Below are positions 1 through 7,535 of a stretch of 22,324 nt of DNA, one piece after another. Each line of letters opens with the position of its first letter. Positions within the stretch are counted from its first letter, which is position 1. A program made the translations under genes and the position numbers. The DNA is from Eubacterium sp. (lineage in GTDB: Bacteria; Bacillota; Clostridia; Lachnospirales; Lachnospiraceae): the NCBI GenBank assembly GCA_022776205.1, contig JALFIK010000091.1, positions 1 through 22,324 of the forward strand. Direction: 5' to 3'. Below the pieces are notes generated by a model that was not told the origin of the DNA, made no database searches, and was given only the letters and a program-made list of their open reading frames with translations.

Positions 1-773
1 GTTGCCAGAAGGGAACGACTGCATGCCTCGATGATGATCTCCGAGTCAAAACCCAGGGCATTCCATTTTTTTATGTAATCAAGCTCTGCCGAACCGGGAT
101 CCCGGCCGGAAATTCCGAAGGCCTTCATGACAGGAAAAACATTCTGCGTGTAGAGGGCACTCTGTTCCTTTGCCTCGGCAACACTGGTGATACCCTGCTG
201 GTACCAGCGAATCGCCACGCTCTCAATGTAACGGACGCTTTTCTTCCCACGGCTAACACAGTATTCAATCAGATATTCCATAAGATCGGGAGAAAAAGAA
301 AGCCCGTCGCTGATATAGCAGAAACTGTTCATCTCCGTAGAAGAAAACGGGCGGCCGATATAAGTTTCCGCCATAAAAATCGTCCGCTCAAAATCCGCAT
401 TTTTCATGGAATTTTCAAGGCCTTCCGGTGAGAGAACCGGCTTCTGGGGAACCGTGCGTGTGAGGGAAGGTTCTGCCTGATCCGGAGTCTTTAATACCGG
501 TGCACCGCCTTCCTCTTCCTTCTTTCCCATATGAAGAAGTCCTTCTTTTTCCCAGTAGGAAAGCGCGCGGAGGACATCTTTTCTCGTAAGCTCCAGCCGG
601 TCAGCAATCTCATCCACATCGACGGGAACTTTGGACCCGGTAAGCCGGAGGACAAGGAGATAGATCTTTACATATTCTCCATCTGCCTTTCCCATATATT
701 CATCAATAAATTTGTTTGGCAGAACAGTGACCTCTGTCTGCATATTGTGAAGTACCGTAATTTTATCCGTCAT
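1..773 (-). CDS. DnaD-domain replication initiation protein (3' end outside window)
   Basis: Translating the minus strand from ATG 773-771 gives an open frame of 257 codons that runs off the left edge, so the C-terminus is missing. The first ~90 residues look like a winged helix (VDVDEIADRLELTRKDVLRA and ALSYWEKEGLL). After a proline-rich linker, a second helical domain contains YIESVAIRWYQQGI, the YIxxxxxxWxxxGI-type signature of DnaD/DnaB-like primosome proteins. In Bacillus such proteins help load the replicative helicase at origins and at restarted forks. The start is supported by a GGGAG Shine-Dalgarno at 777-781 and an extended -10 promoter at 816-824. It lies downstream of murC in the same direction but is separated by a terminator and a DnaA-box cluster, so it is probably its own transcription unit. 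A dnaC-type helicase loader often follows in related genomes, but here that lies outside the window. Confidence 0.85.
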   Translation of the reverse strand, partial: MTDKITVLHNMQTEVTVLPNKFIDEYMGKADGEYVKIYLLVLRLTGSKVPVDVDEIADRLELTRKDVLRALSYWEKEGLLHMGKKEEEGGAPVLKTPDQAEPSLTRTVPQKPVLSPEGLENSMKNADFERTIFMAETYIGRPFSSTEMNSFCYISDGLSFSPDLMEYLIEYCVSRGKKSVRYIESVAIRWYQQGITSVAEAKEQSALYTQNVFPVMKAFGISGRDPGSAELDYIKKWNALGFDSEIIIEACSRSLLA

Positions 774-815
774 TTTACTCCCTTTTTTCTATCCTCTGTA
801 AGATTTGTCGGCTCA

Positions 816-824
816 AGTATACCA
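816..824 (-). promoter_or_regulatory. Extended -10 promoter of the dnaD-like gene
   Basis: On the minus strand the sequence TGGTATACT is an extended -10 element 43 bases upstream of the ATG at 773. No good -35 hexamer is found 16-18 bases further upstream, as is common for TGn-type promoters. The nearest DnaA-box-like site begins about 40 bases upstream. Confidence 0.55.
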
Positions 825-864
825 TATCGTCCGAAAAAAATACAGTTCGGAATCGGAGGGAAAA

Positions 865-1110
865 TGTGGACAGTTCTGGGGATAACACAGGGATAATTGT
901 CGCATAAAGGAGAAAAATATTTTTGTGGATAATGTGGATAACTTTGTGGACAGGTGGATGTATTCCGATATTTTGGGGAAAAGGAGGAAGATAACCGGAG
1001 AGGATTTCAAGATATGGAATTTGATCATGGGATAAAAATGTGGACAAACTGGGGAATAAAGTGGTTTTTCCGGGAGGGACACACAAAAAATTTGTGGATA
1101 ATGTGGATAA
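865..1110. promoter_or_regulatory. Cluster of DnaA boxes upstream of the dnaD-like gene
   Basis: Four exact copies of TGTGGATAA, the reverse complement of the DnaA box TTATCCACA, lie at 924-932, 933-941, 1093-1101 and 1102-1110. Near matches are TGGGGATAA at 877-885, TGTGGACAA at 1039-1047, and TGTGGACAG at 865-873 and 945-953. All point the same way. The exact boxes occur as two head-to-tail pairs with no spacer. The cluster fills the gap between the murC terminator and the dnaD-like promoter. DnaA-box clusters away from oriC are known in Bacillus, where they titrate DnaA or control nearby genes; I infer one of these roles. An origin is less likely because dnaA and dnaN are absent. Confidence 0.75.
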
Positions 1111-1114
1111 CTTT
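922..1114 (+). repeat. 24-bp exact direct repeat holding paired DnaA boxes
   Basis: Positions 922-945 and 1091-1114 are identical over 24 bases. Each copy consists of TTT, two abutting DnaA boxes and a CTTT tail. The copies are 169 bases apart. The sequence between them is not duplicated, which suggests the paired-box module itself was copied or is under selection. Confidence 0.85.
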
Positions 1115-1123
1115 TTTCATAAA

Positions 1124-1166
1124 AGAACCCCCTCCCTGTCTGTTTTGTGGCAGACACGAAAGGGGG
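1124..1166 (-). terminator. Probable intrinsic terminator of murC
   Basis: Read on the minus strand, CCCCCT (1166-1161) pairs with AGGGGG (1133-1128), with an inner GTCTG/CAGAC stem (1155-1151 with 1142-1138) and an internal loop between the two stems. TTCTTTT follows. It starts about 45 bases after the murC stop. The U tract is imperfect, so some read-through to the dnaD-like gene is possible. Confidence 0.55.
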
Positions 1167-1212
1167 AACAGAATCGGAACGGTATTTCTTTTTCAAAGGT
1201 TTTCCGGCGATT

Positions 1213-2595
1213 TTATGCCTCGGAGAGAAGCTCCTCGCCGATTTCCACAACATTTCCTGCGCCCATGGTCATGAGGAGATCATGCCCTTTCACATTACTG
1301 CGGACAAAATCTTTGATCTCTTCGAAGGAAGGGAAGTAGTGGACATCCTGACCGTCCGCCTTCAGAAGATCCGCGATATCCCCGGAAGATACCAGGCCGG
1401 TATCCGGTTCCCTGGCGGCATAAATATCAGCAAGAATTACATGATCGGCCTGTTCTAAAGCCTTCGCGAACTCCGGGAGAAACGCCTTGGTCCGGGTGTA
1501 GGTGTGCGGCTGGAAAATTACCCACAGTTCATCATGAGGGTAATCTTTGGCAGCGGATAAGGTTGCCCGGATTTCCGTCGGATGATGGGCATAGTCATCG
1601 ATGACCGTCACATCACCGAGAGACCCCTTATACTCGAATCGCCGGTGAGTCCCACCGAAAGATAAAAGTCCCTTCCGGATCACATCAAGACAAAGACCGG
1701 CTTCCTGGGCACAGGCAATGGCAGCTAAGGAGTTCATGACATTGTGCCGGCCCTTAACCTTAAGGGAAATCCGGCCCTGTTCTTTCCCGCGAATCACAAG
1801 AGTGTAGGAAACGTTTCCCGTTTCGTCAAAGGTAATATCCTTCGCACTGTAATCATTTTCCGGAGAAAGACCGAAGGTCAGATGAGCCTGGGAAAGACCG
1901 TCAAGAACATAATCCGTATGTTCCATATCTCCGTTTATAATGATAAGACCATCCTTCTTTGTCTGGGAAGCAAACACATGGAAGGAATGTTTAATGTCGT
2001 TAATATCCTTAAAAAAATCCAGATGATCTTCTTCAATATTCAGTATGATGGAATAAAGAGGATAGAATTCAAGGAAACTGTTCGTATATTCGCAGGCCTC
2101 CGTGAGGAACAAATCGGAATGGCCCACACGGATATTTCCTCCGATGCGGTCGAGCATCCCTCCCACACTGATGGTCGGATCGAGCTGGCCCTGAAGGAAA
2201 ATGTGGGTAAGCATGGAAGTGGTTGTCGTCTTTCCGTGGGTACCGGATACGGCAATAGAACGGGCAAAGTTCGCCATGATCTGTCCGAGAAGGGCAGCGC
2301 GGGTCATCATCGGAATCCCTTTTTCTTTTGCTGCAACAAATTCCTCATTAGACTCGTGAATCGCAGCCGTGTAGACGACCAGATCAATATCACCGGTGAT
2401 ATTGGAAGCCTTCTGGCCGATGACAATCTTCGCGCCATCCTTCCTCAGCTGCTCTGTCGTAGGAGAAGCCTGCATGTCTGAACCGGAAATTGTAAAATGT
2501 CGTTTCAGTAATATCTCTGCAAGACCACTCATGCTGATTCCGCCGATCCCGATAAAATGAACATGGATCGGATTGTTGAAATTAATTGTATACAT
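1213..2595 (-). CDS. murC: UDP-N-acetylmuramate--L-alanine ligase
   Basis: This cytoplasmic ATP-dependent ligase adds L-alanine to UDP-MurNAc, the first amino acid step of peptidoglycan precursor synthesis. At 460 residues it has normal family length and all the Mur ligase landmarks. These are the nucleotide-binding GIGGISMSG loop near residues 16-24, the P-loop SGTHGKTTTT at 117-126, the EEDHLDF region at 188-194, KGRHNVMN at 281-288, and DDYAHHPTEI at 333-342 followed by QPHTYTRT, which are MurC-type rather than MurD/E/F. The ATG is preceded by GGAGGT at a suitable distance. The gene diverges from glgC, has its own promoter at 2652-2680, and is followed by a hairpin terminator. Confidence 0.97.
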   Translation of the reverse strand: MYTINFNNPIHVHFIGIGGISMSGLAEILLKRHFTISGSDMQASPTTEQLRKDGAKIVIGQKASNITGDIDLVVYTAAIHESNEEFVAAKEKGIPMMTRAALLGQIMANFARSIAVSGTHGKTTTTSMLTHIFLQGQLDPTISVGGMLDRIGGNIRVGHSDLFLTEACEYTNSFLEFYPLYSIILNIEEDHLDFFKDINDIKHSFHVFASQTKKDGLIIINGDMEHTDYVLDGLSQAHLTFGLSPENDYSAKDITFDETGNVSYTLVIRGKEQGRISLKVKGRHNVMNSLAAIACAQEAGLCLDVIRKGLLSFGGTHRRFEYKGSLGDVTVIDDYAHHPTEIRATLSAAKDYPHDELWVIFQPHTYTRTKAFLPEFAKALEQADHVILADIYAAREPDTGLVSSGDIADLLKADGQDVHYFPSFEEIKDFVRSNVKGHDLLMTMGAGNVVEIGEELLSEA

Positions 2596-2651
2596 ATCTT
2601 ACCTCCGAGCCGCCCTGATGCGGCATAAAAACCAAAAAATTTACTTTTTAT

Positions 2652-2680
2652 AGTATATCGCACCAGTGTGCCAGATTCAA
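2652..2680 (-). promoter_or_regulatory. murC promoter
   Basis: On the minus strand TTGAAT (2680-2675) and TATACT (2657-2652) are separated by 17 bases, a good sigma-A type promoter about 55 bases upstream of the murC start. The spacer holds a short palindrome GCAC-N4-GTGC (2660-2671) that might be a regulator site; this is speculative. The rest of the 304-base murC-glgC gap is AT-rich and holds only the two glgC promoter candidates. Confidence 0.6.
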
Positions 2681-2862
2681 GAACAACCTCGGGCAAAATT
2701 CCGTGACCCAATAGGGCATTTTATAACATAATCCCACAAATATTTCGTTGCATTTGATTAAAGACCAAAAGAATATTCCTTATAATAGGTAAAAATTAGA
2801 TAAAAAAATAAAGAATCTCATTAATTTTTTGTGCTAAAATACTTTAAATTTGGGAGCGATAG

Positions 2863-2871
2863 TGCTATAAT
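2863..2871 (+). promoter_or_regulatory. Extended -10 promoter of the glgC-glgD-spoVG operon
   Basis: TGCTATAAT is a perfect extended -10 element 29 bases before the chosen glgC start. The -35 region 17 bases upstream (TTTAAA, 2843-2848) is weak. A second TATAAT at 2781-2786, with TTAAAG 17 bases upstream, could be an additional start site. Confidence 0.65.
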
Positions 2872-2899
2872 AGGAGTATGTGACAAAGGGGTGATTATT

Positions 2900-4162
2900 A
2901 TGATAAAAAAAGAAATGATTGCAATGCTATTAGCAGGTGGACAGGGCAGCCGCCTGGGAGTACTAACCTCGAAATTAGCAAAGCCCGCAGTAGCTTTCGG
3001 AGGAAAATATAAAATCATCGATTTCCCGTTAAGTAACTGCATTAACTCAGGAATTGATACGGTGGGTGTCCTCACACAGTATCAGCCAGTAAGACTGAAT
3101 CAGCATATCGGTCTCGGAATCCCGTGGGATTTAGACCGTAATATCGGTGGTGTTTCCATTCTTCCTCCATACGAGAAGAGCGAGAACACGGACTGGTATA
3201 CCGGAACGGCCAATGCGATTTATCAGAATATGGAATTTATGGAGTACTACCATCCGGAGTATGTAATTATCCTTGGTGGTGACCATATTTACAAGATGGA
3301 CTATGAACTGATGCTTCAGTTCCACAAGAAGAATAATGCCAAGATCACACTGGCAACCTATGAAGTACCGTGGGAAGATGCGAGCCGTTTCGGACTTGTC
3401 ATCACTGACGAGAACAATCAGGTTATGGAATTTGAAGAGAAACCGGCCAATCCGAGAAGTAATAAAGCTTCCATGGGTATTTACATCTTTAACTGGGATG
3501 TGTTAAAAGAGGCACTCGAGACGTTGTCTGACCAGCCTGGATGTGACTTTGGTATGCATGTCATTCCGTACTGCCATGAGCGCGGAGACAAGATTATGGC
3601 TTATAACTATCAGGGATACTGGAAGGATGTGGGAACCCTTTCTGCATACTGGGAAGCCAACATGGAGCTGATTGACATTATTCCGGAATTCAATCTTTAC
3701 GAAGAATTCTGGAGAATCTATACGAAGAGCGAGATGATCCCGCCACAGTATTTCTCGGAGAATTCCAAAGTGAATGCCTGCATCATTGGAGATGGAACCG
3801 AAGTGTACGGAGACATTTCCAATTCTGTAATCGGTGCTGGTGTTACGATTGAGGAAGGCGCTGTCGTCACGAACTCTATCATAATGAATAATACCGTAAT
3901 AAAGAGCGGAGCAAGAGTGGAGAAATCCATTATCGCGGAAGGTGTCACCATCGGAGAGAATGCACAGCTCGGCGTATTTGAGGAGAAAGAGAACAAATAC
4001 AAACCGAAGGTTTACAGTGGCGGACTCGTTACGATTGGTGAAGGTTCCGTGATTCCGCCGGATGTAAAGATCGGTAAGAATGTCGCAATCTTAGGCAAGA
4101 CAACACCGGAAGATTATCCGAATGGCATTCTTGACAGCGGGGAATCCATTATCAGAGAATAG
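2900..4162 (+). CDS. glgC: Glucose-1-phosphate adenylyltransferase, catalytic subunit
   Basis: The enzyme makes ADP-glucose from ATP and glucose-1-phosphate, the committed step of glycogen synthesis. The frame is open from 2831, but the ATG at 2900 is the better start: it has AAAGGGG just upstream, lies after the promoter, and yields MIKKEMIAMLLAGG, the usual N-terminus. The 420-residue product has the LAGGQGSRLG loop with Arg18, the KPAV lysine at 28, the metal-binding GGDHIYKMDY stretch, the EFEEKPANP glucose-phosphate motif, and a C-terminal left-handed beta-helix of hexapeptide repeats. glgD follows after 19 bases. In Firmicutes GlgC and GlgD usually form a mixed tetramer in which GlgC carries catalysis. 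Confidence 0.96.
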   Translation: MIKKEMIAMLLAGGQGSRLGVLTSKLAKPAVAFGGKYKIIDFPLSNCINSGIDTVGVLTQYQPVRLNQHIGLGIPWDLDRNIGGVSILPPYEKSENTDWYTGTANAIYQNMEFMEYYHPEYVIILGGDHIYKMDYELMLQFHKKNNAKITLATYEVPWEDASRFGLVITDENNQVMEFEEKPANPRSNKASMGIYIFNWDVLKEALETLSDQPGCDFGMHVIPYCHERGDKIMAYNYQGYWKDVGTLSAYWEANMELIDIIPEFNLYEEFWRIYTKSEMIPPQYFSENSKVNACIIGDGTEVYGDISNSVIGAGVTIEEGAVVTNSIIMNNTVIKSGARVEKSIIAEGVTIGENAQLGVFEEKENKYKPKVYSGGLVTIGEGSVIPPDVKIGKNVAILGKTTPEDYPNGILDSGESIIRE

Positions 4163-4181
4163 AGGGCAGGTGACATAGAAG

Positions 4182-5306
4182 ATGAAATCAATAGGTATTA
4201 TTTTAGCAGGTGGTAATAACAACAGAATCGGCAAACTGTCAGACAAGCGTGCGATTGCCGCACTGCCTGTGGCAGGAAGCTACCGTGCCATCGACTTTAC
4301 ATTAAGCAACATGAGTAATTCCCGTGTATCGAAAGTTGCGGTGTTCCCGCAGTTTAACGCACGTTCCTTAAATGAACATTTAAGCTCAAGTAAATGGTGG
4401 GATTTCGGAAGAAAACAGGGCGGACTTTACGTCTTCACACCTACCGTTACAAAGAACAACAATTCCTGGTATCAGGGAACGGCAGATGCACTTTATCAGA
4501 ATATCGACTTTTTAAAGAAAAGTCATGAGCCGTATGTCATCATTGCACCGGGCGATGGTGTTTACAAGATGGACTACCGCAAGGTTCTTGAGGCACATAT
4601 CGCAAAAAATGCGGATATTACGGTTGTTTACACAACATTAAATGAGAAGGATGATGACCTGACCCGTTTCGGTGTACTGAAACTGGATGAGGATGAGAGA
4701 ATCGTAGAATTTGAAGAGAAACCGCTGGTTGCCTCTTCAAACAACGTATCCATCGGTGTCTATGTAATCAGAAGACGTCATCTGATTGAGATTCTTGAGC
4801 GCTGTGCAAGAGAAGACCGTCATGATTTTGTACAGGATGTACTGGTTCGATATAAGAATGTCCGCAAGATCTACGGATACAAGCTGGATACCTACTGGAG
4901 AAATATCGCCACAGTGGAATCCTACTATAAGACTAACATGGATTTCCTGAAGAAAGATGTGAGAGATTACTTCTTCAAGGAGTATCCGAATGTATACTCC
5001 AAAGTGGATGATCTTCCACCGGCAAAATATAATGCGGGAGCAGAGATTAAGAACAGTATCATTTCCTCCGGCTGTATCGTGAACGGTAAAGTGGAGAATT
5101 CGGTCATCTTTAAAGATGTATATATTGGAAATAACTGTACGATCAAGAACTCCATTATTTTAAATGATGTATATATCGGAGATGACTCCTACATAGAGAA
5201 CTGCATTGTGGAGAGCAGGGATACACTTCGTCCTGGTACGAACTATGTCGGAACGGAAGATGAGATCAAGATTGTAGTGGAGAAAAATGTAAGATACATT
5301 CTGTAA
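4182..5306 (+). CDS. glgD: Glucose-1-phosphate adenylyltransferase, regulatory subunit GlgD
   Basis: This 374-residue GlgC paralogue is the partner subunit of ADP-glucose pyrophosphorylase in Firmicutes. It keeps the Rossmann fold (LAGGNNNRIG, YRAIDFTLSN, GTADALYQN, EFEEKP) and the C-terminal hexapeptide-repeat beta-helix. Some active-site positions are changed. The lysine of the KPA motif (Lys28 in GlgC) is Ile25 here, and GGDHIY has become APGDGVY. This fits the known behaviour of GlgD as a poorly active or inactive subunit that tunes GlgC. An AGGTGA Shine-Dalgarno lies 8 bases before the ATG. The gene is cotranscribed with glgC, and spoVG starts 20 bases after its stop. Confidence 0.94.
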   Translation: MKSIGIILAGGNNNRIGKLSDKRAIAALPVAGSYRAIDFTLSNMSNSRVSKVAVFPQFNARSLNEHLSSSKWWDFGRKQGGLYVFTPTVTKNNNSWYQGTADALYQNIDFLKKSHEPYVIIAPGDGVYKMDYRKVLEAHIAKNADITVVYTTLNEKDDDLTRFGVLKLDEDERIVEFEEKPLVASSNNVSIGVYVIRRRHLIEILERCAREDRHDFVQDVLVRYKNVRKIYGYKLDTYWRNIATVESYYKTNMDFLKKDVRDYFFKEYPNVYSKVDDLPPAKYNAGAEIKNSIISSGCIVNGKVENSVIFKDVYIGNNCTIKNSIILNDVYIGDDSYIENCIVESRDTLRPGTNYVGTEDEIKIVVEKNVRYIL

Positions 5307-5326
5307 TGTTATGGGAGGACATACTC

Positions 5327-5626
5327 ATGCAGATTACTGATATCAGAATTCGAAAAATCGCAAAAGAAGGAAAGATGAAAGCGGTAGTATCCGTTACCTT
5401 CGACAATGCCTTTGTTGTTCATGATATTAAGGTAATAGATGGCGAGAAGGGGTTATTTATTGCAATGCCGAGCCGAAAGGCGTCCGACGGCGAATATCGT
5501 GATATTGCACATCCAATTAATTCAGGCACCCGTGATATGATCCAGCGCAGTATCCTGCAGGAATACGCAGCGATTCTGGCTGCAGGAGACGTACCTGCAG
5601 AAGGGGAACTGGAAGTTGTGGTGTAG
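5327..5626 (+). CDS. spoVG: SpoVG family RNA/DNA-binding regulator
   Basis: A 99-residue protein beginning MQITDIRIRK and containing AVVSVTFDNAFVVHDIKVI, GLFIAMPSRK and YRDIAHPI, which identify SpoVG. In Bacillus, Listeria and Staphylococcus SpoVG is a small nucleic-acid-binding regulator that affects sporulation septation, capsule and virulence. I chose ATG 5327 rather than the in-frame ATG at 5306 because GGGAGG (5313-5318) is correctly spaced for 5327 and the extra seven residues are not family-like. It is the last gene of the glgC-glgD-spoVG unit and is followed by a strong terminator. Linkage to glycogen genes is unusual compared with Bacillus, where spoVG precedes glmU, although the later pth-mfd order is shared. 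Confidence 0.95.
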   Translation: MQITDIRIRKIAKEGKMKAVVSVTFDNAFVVHDIKVIDGEKGLFIAMPSRKASDGEYRDIAHPINSGTRDMIQRSILQEYAAILAAGDVPAEGELEVVV

Positions 5627-5667
5627 TCATAATAATCACAGTACCAATTCAAAATGAAAGAATACCG

Positions 5668-5716
5668 AAAGAGTCTGTTTTTGGAAAAGAATTGCCAAAA
5701 CAGACTCTTTTCCTTT
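5668..5716 (+). terminator. Intrinsic terminator after spoVG
   Basis: AAAGAGTCTGTTTT (5668-5681) pairs perfectly with AAAACAGACTCTTT (5697-5710), and a T-rich tail TTTCCTTTT follows. It closes the glgC-glgD-spoVG unit. The A-rich left flank means it could also stop transcription from the other side. Confidence 0.9.
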
Positions 5717-5756
5717 TCCGGCTTTTCCTATATCAATGGAAGTGCCTTTGTCTGCT

Positions 5757-5784
5757 TTGTTTTTATCCCAATGTATGGTATACT
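5757..5784 (+). promoter_or_regulatory. Promoter of the glycerophosphotransferase-pth-mfd unit
   Basis: TGGTATACT (5776-5784) is an extended -10 element, and TTGTTT (5757-5762) lies 16 bases before the hexamer. The start codon is 39 bases downstream of the -10. Confidence 0.6.
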
Positions 5785-5822
5785 AAAAAATACGCATTGT
5801 ACGAAAAGGAAGGGATTAGAGT

Positions 5823-7535
5823 ATGAATCCAAACAAAATATTTGCCTGGTGTTTTAATTTTTTCCGGAGATGGAAAGTGAAAGAGAATCAGATCACACTG
5901 ATCGAAAAGTTAAATACGGGAGGAACCGGGAGTCTGTTTGAATTGAAAGCAGAGCTGGAAAGACGGGGGAAGCCCTTTTCTTATAATATTATCACTCACG
6001 CAGACTACGAGGTGCGTCCCGGAAATATAAAAAGATTATTTTTGTTATTTACCAGGAAAGCGTACCGGATGGCAACTTCCTCCTATATCTTTTTAAATGA
6101 CAATTTTTTACCCCTTGCCTATATGAAACCGGCCGGGGAGACAAAAATTGTACAGCTGTGGCACGGCATGGGATCCTTTAAGAAATTCGGCGGGTCTACC
6201 GAGAAAGATCCGGAAGTAAGAACAGAGCTGGAGACAGCAAGCCGGAACACGGATCATATTCTGGCCAGTTCAGAGAATATCAAAAAAAACTATGCCGAGG
6301 CATTTATGGTACCGGAAGAGAAAGTTTTATGCATCGGATGTCCCCAGGCGGACTATTATTTTAAAAAGCATAACATTGCCGCATGGAAAGAGGAACTTTA
6401 TGCCCGGTATCCGGACATGAGGGGAAAGAAGCTGGTTTTATATGCTCCCACGTTCCGGGGAGACGCAAAGAGAGACCGGGAACTCCTTTCTGCTTTCGAT
6501 TTTGCAAAGTTTAAAAAAGAACTGGGAGAAGAATATTACCTGATGGTTCGTCTCCATCCCCAGATTAACTCCGCCCGTGTACCGGAGGGGGTGGCGGATA
6601 TGACCGCTTATAAAAACATAAGGAAACTGCTGTGCATGACGGACATTCTGATTGCGGACTATTCTTCCATCGCAGTGGAATACTCCCTGTTAAACCGCCC
6701 CATCATTCTTTATGCCTTTGATAAAGAATGGTATTTGAATAAAGACCGGGGATTTTATTTTGATTATGAAAAGACCGCCCCCGGTCCGGTGGTGGAGACG
6801 ATGGAGGAACTGATTTCCTGCATTCGGGAGAAAAAATGGGATTTGGAAAAGGTCGATCAATTCGCCCACCTTCACAACGATTTCTTTGATGACCGGTCAG
6901 CAGAGCGGGTGGCAGACTACTATTTTGGAAAGGAACAGAAAATGAAAGTAATTGCAGGACTGGGTAATCCGACGGACCAGTATAAAGGAACAAGGCATAA
7001 TGTAGGATTTATGGCCATCGACCGCCTGGCACAGGCAAATCACATCGATATTAATCAGCATAAATTTAAAGCCATGGTGGGAAGCGGTATCATCGGAGGA
7101 CAGAAAGTCCTTCTTGTTAAGCCGCTGACTTATATGAACTTAAGCGGGGAGAGCCTGCGGGCTGTGGTGGATTTTTACAAGGTGGAGCCGGAAGATCTTC
7201 TCGTAATTTACGATGACATCAGCCTGGAGCCGGGAATGCTGCGCATAAGGACAAAGGGAAGCGCCGGCGGTCATAACGGAATGAAAAGCATTATTAAACA
7301 CCTGGGCTGTGACACCTTTCCCCGTGTCCGTGTAGGCATCGGCGGAGAGAAACACCCGGGACAGGATCTGGCAGATTATGTTCTCGGACACTTTAAGGAA
7401 GAAGAAAAGGAAGACATTTCCGGAGCCCTTGACAAAGCAGCCCGGGCAGCGGAGATGTTTGCCGGAGGAAATCTTGCCGAGGCAATGAATCAGTTCAGCG
7501 TCGGGAAAAAGAAAAGGAAAGAGAGGGAAAATTGA
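5823..7535 (+). CDS. pth: CDP-glycerol glycerophosphotransferase-like domain fused in frame to peptidyl-tRNA hydrolase
   Basis: One uninterrupted 570-codon frame with two unrelated enzymes. Residues 1-373 match the teichoic-acid glycerophosphotransferase family (TagB/TagF type): QLWHGMGSFKKFG with its conserved His, ASSENIKKNY, KLVLYAPTFRG, RLHPQI and DILIADYSSIAVEYSLLNRP. From Met374 the sequence is a complete Pth of 197 residues, with GLGNP, the catalytic His of TRHNVGF, PLTYMNLSG, VIYDDISLEPG and GGHNGMKSI. Pth releases tRNA from stalled peptidyl-tRNA. The junction GKEQK/MKVIAG has no linker, and the pth ATG keeps its own Shine-Dalgarno, so a separate Pth may also be made. The start at 5823 has AAGGAAGGGA upstream. 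The stop overlaps the mfd start. Either the stop of a formerly separate gene was lost or a sequencing error removed it. Confidence 0.88.
   Translation: MNPNKIFAWCFNFFRRWKVKENQITLIEKLNTGGTGSLFELKAELERRGKPFSYNIITHADYEVRPGNIKRLFLLFTRKAYRMATSSYIFLNDNFLPLAYMKPAGETKIVQLWHGMGSFKKFGGSTEKDPEVRTELETASRNTDHILASSENIKKNYAEAFMVPEEKVLCIGCPQADYYFKKHNIAAWKEELYARYPDMRGKKLVLYAPTFRGDAKRDRELLSAFDFAKFKKELGEEYYLMVRLHPQINSARVPEGVADMTAYKNIRKLLCMTDILIADYSSIAVEYSLLNRPIILYAFDKEWYLNKDRGFYFDYEKTAPGPVVETMEELISCIREKKWDLEKVDQFAHLHNDFFDDRSAERVADYYFGKEQKMKVIAGLGNPTDQYKGTRHNVGFMAIDRLAQANHIDINQHKFKAMVGSGIIGGQKVLLVKPLTYMNLSGESLRAVVDFYKVEPEDLLVIYDDISLEPGMLRIRTKGSAGGHNGMKSIIKHLGCDTFPRVRVGIGGEKHPGQDLADYVLGHFKEEEKEDISGALDKAARAAEMFAGGNLAEAMNQFSVGKKKRKEREN
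6930..6944 (+). promoter_or_regulatory. Internal ribosome binding site at the pth start
   Basis: AAGGA (6930-6934) lies 7 bases before the in-frame ATG at 6942, exactly where a free-standing Pth would begin. It could allow a 197-residue Pth to be produced from the same message as the fusion. Confidence 0.6.

Noticed and set aside
865..1110. Chromosomal origin oriC
   Set aside because: DnaA boxes are present, but dnaA, dnaN and an obvious AT-rich unwinding element are not; a titration or regulatory cluster is more likely.
813..1253. 146-codon minus-strand frame between murC and the dnaD-like gene
   Set aside because: It spans the murC terminator, the DnaA boxes and the dnaD-like promoter, has no ribosome site, and its sequence (rich in Phe, Ser, Pro and His) is not protein-like.
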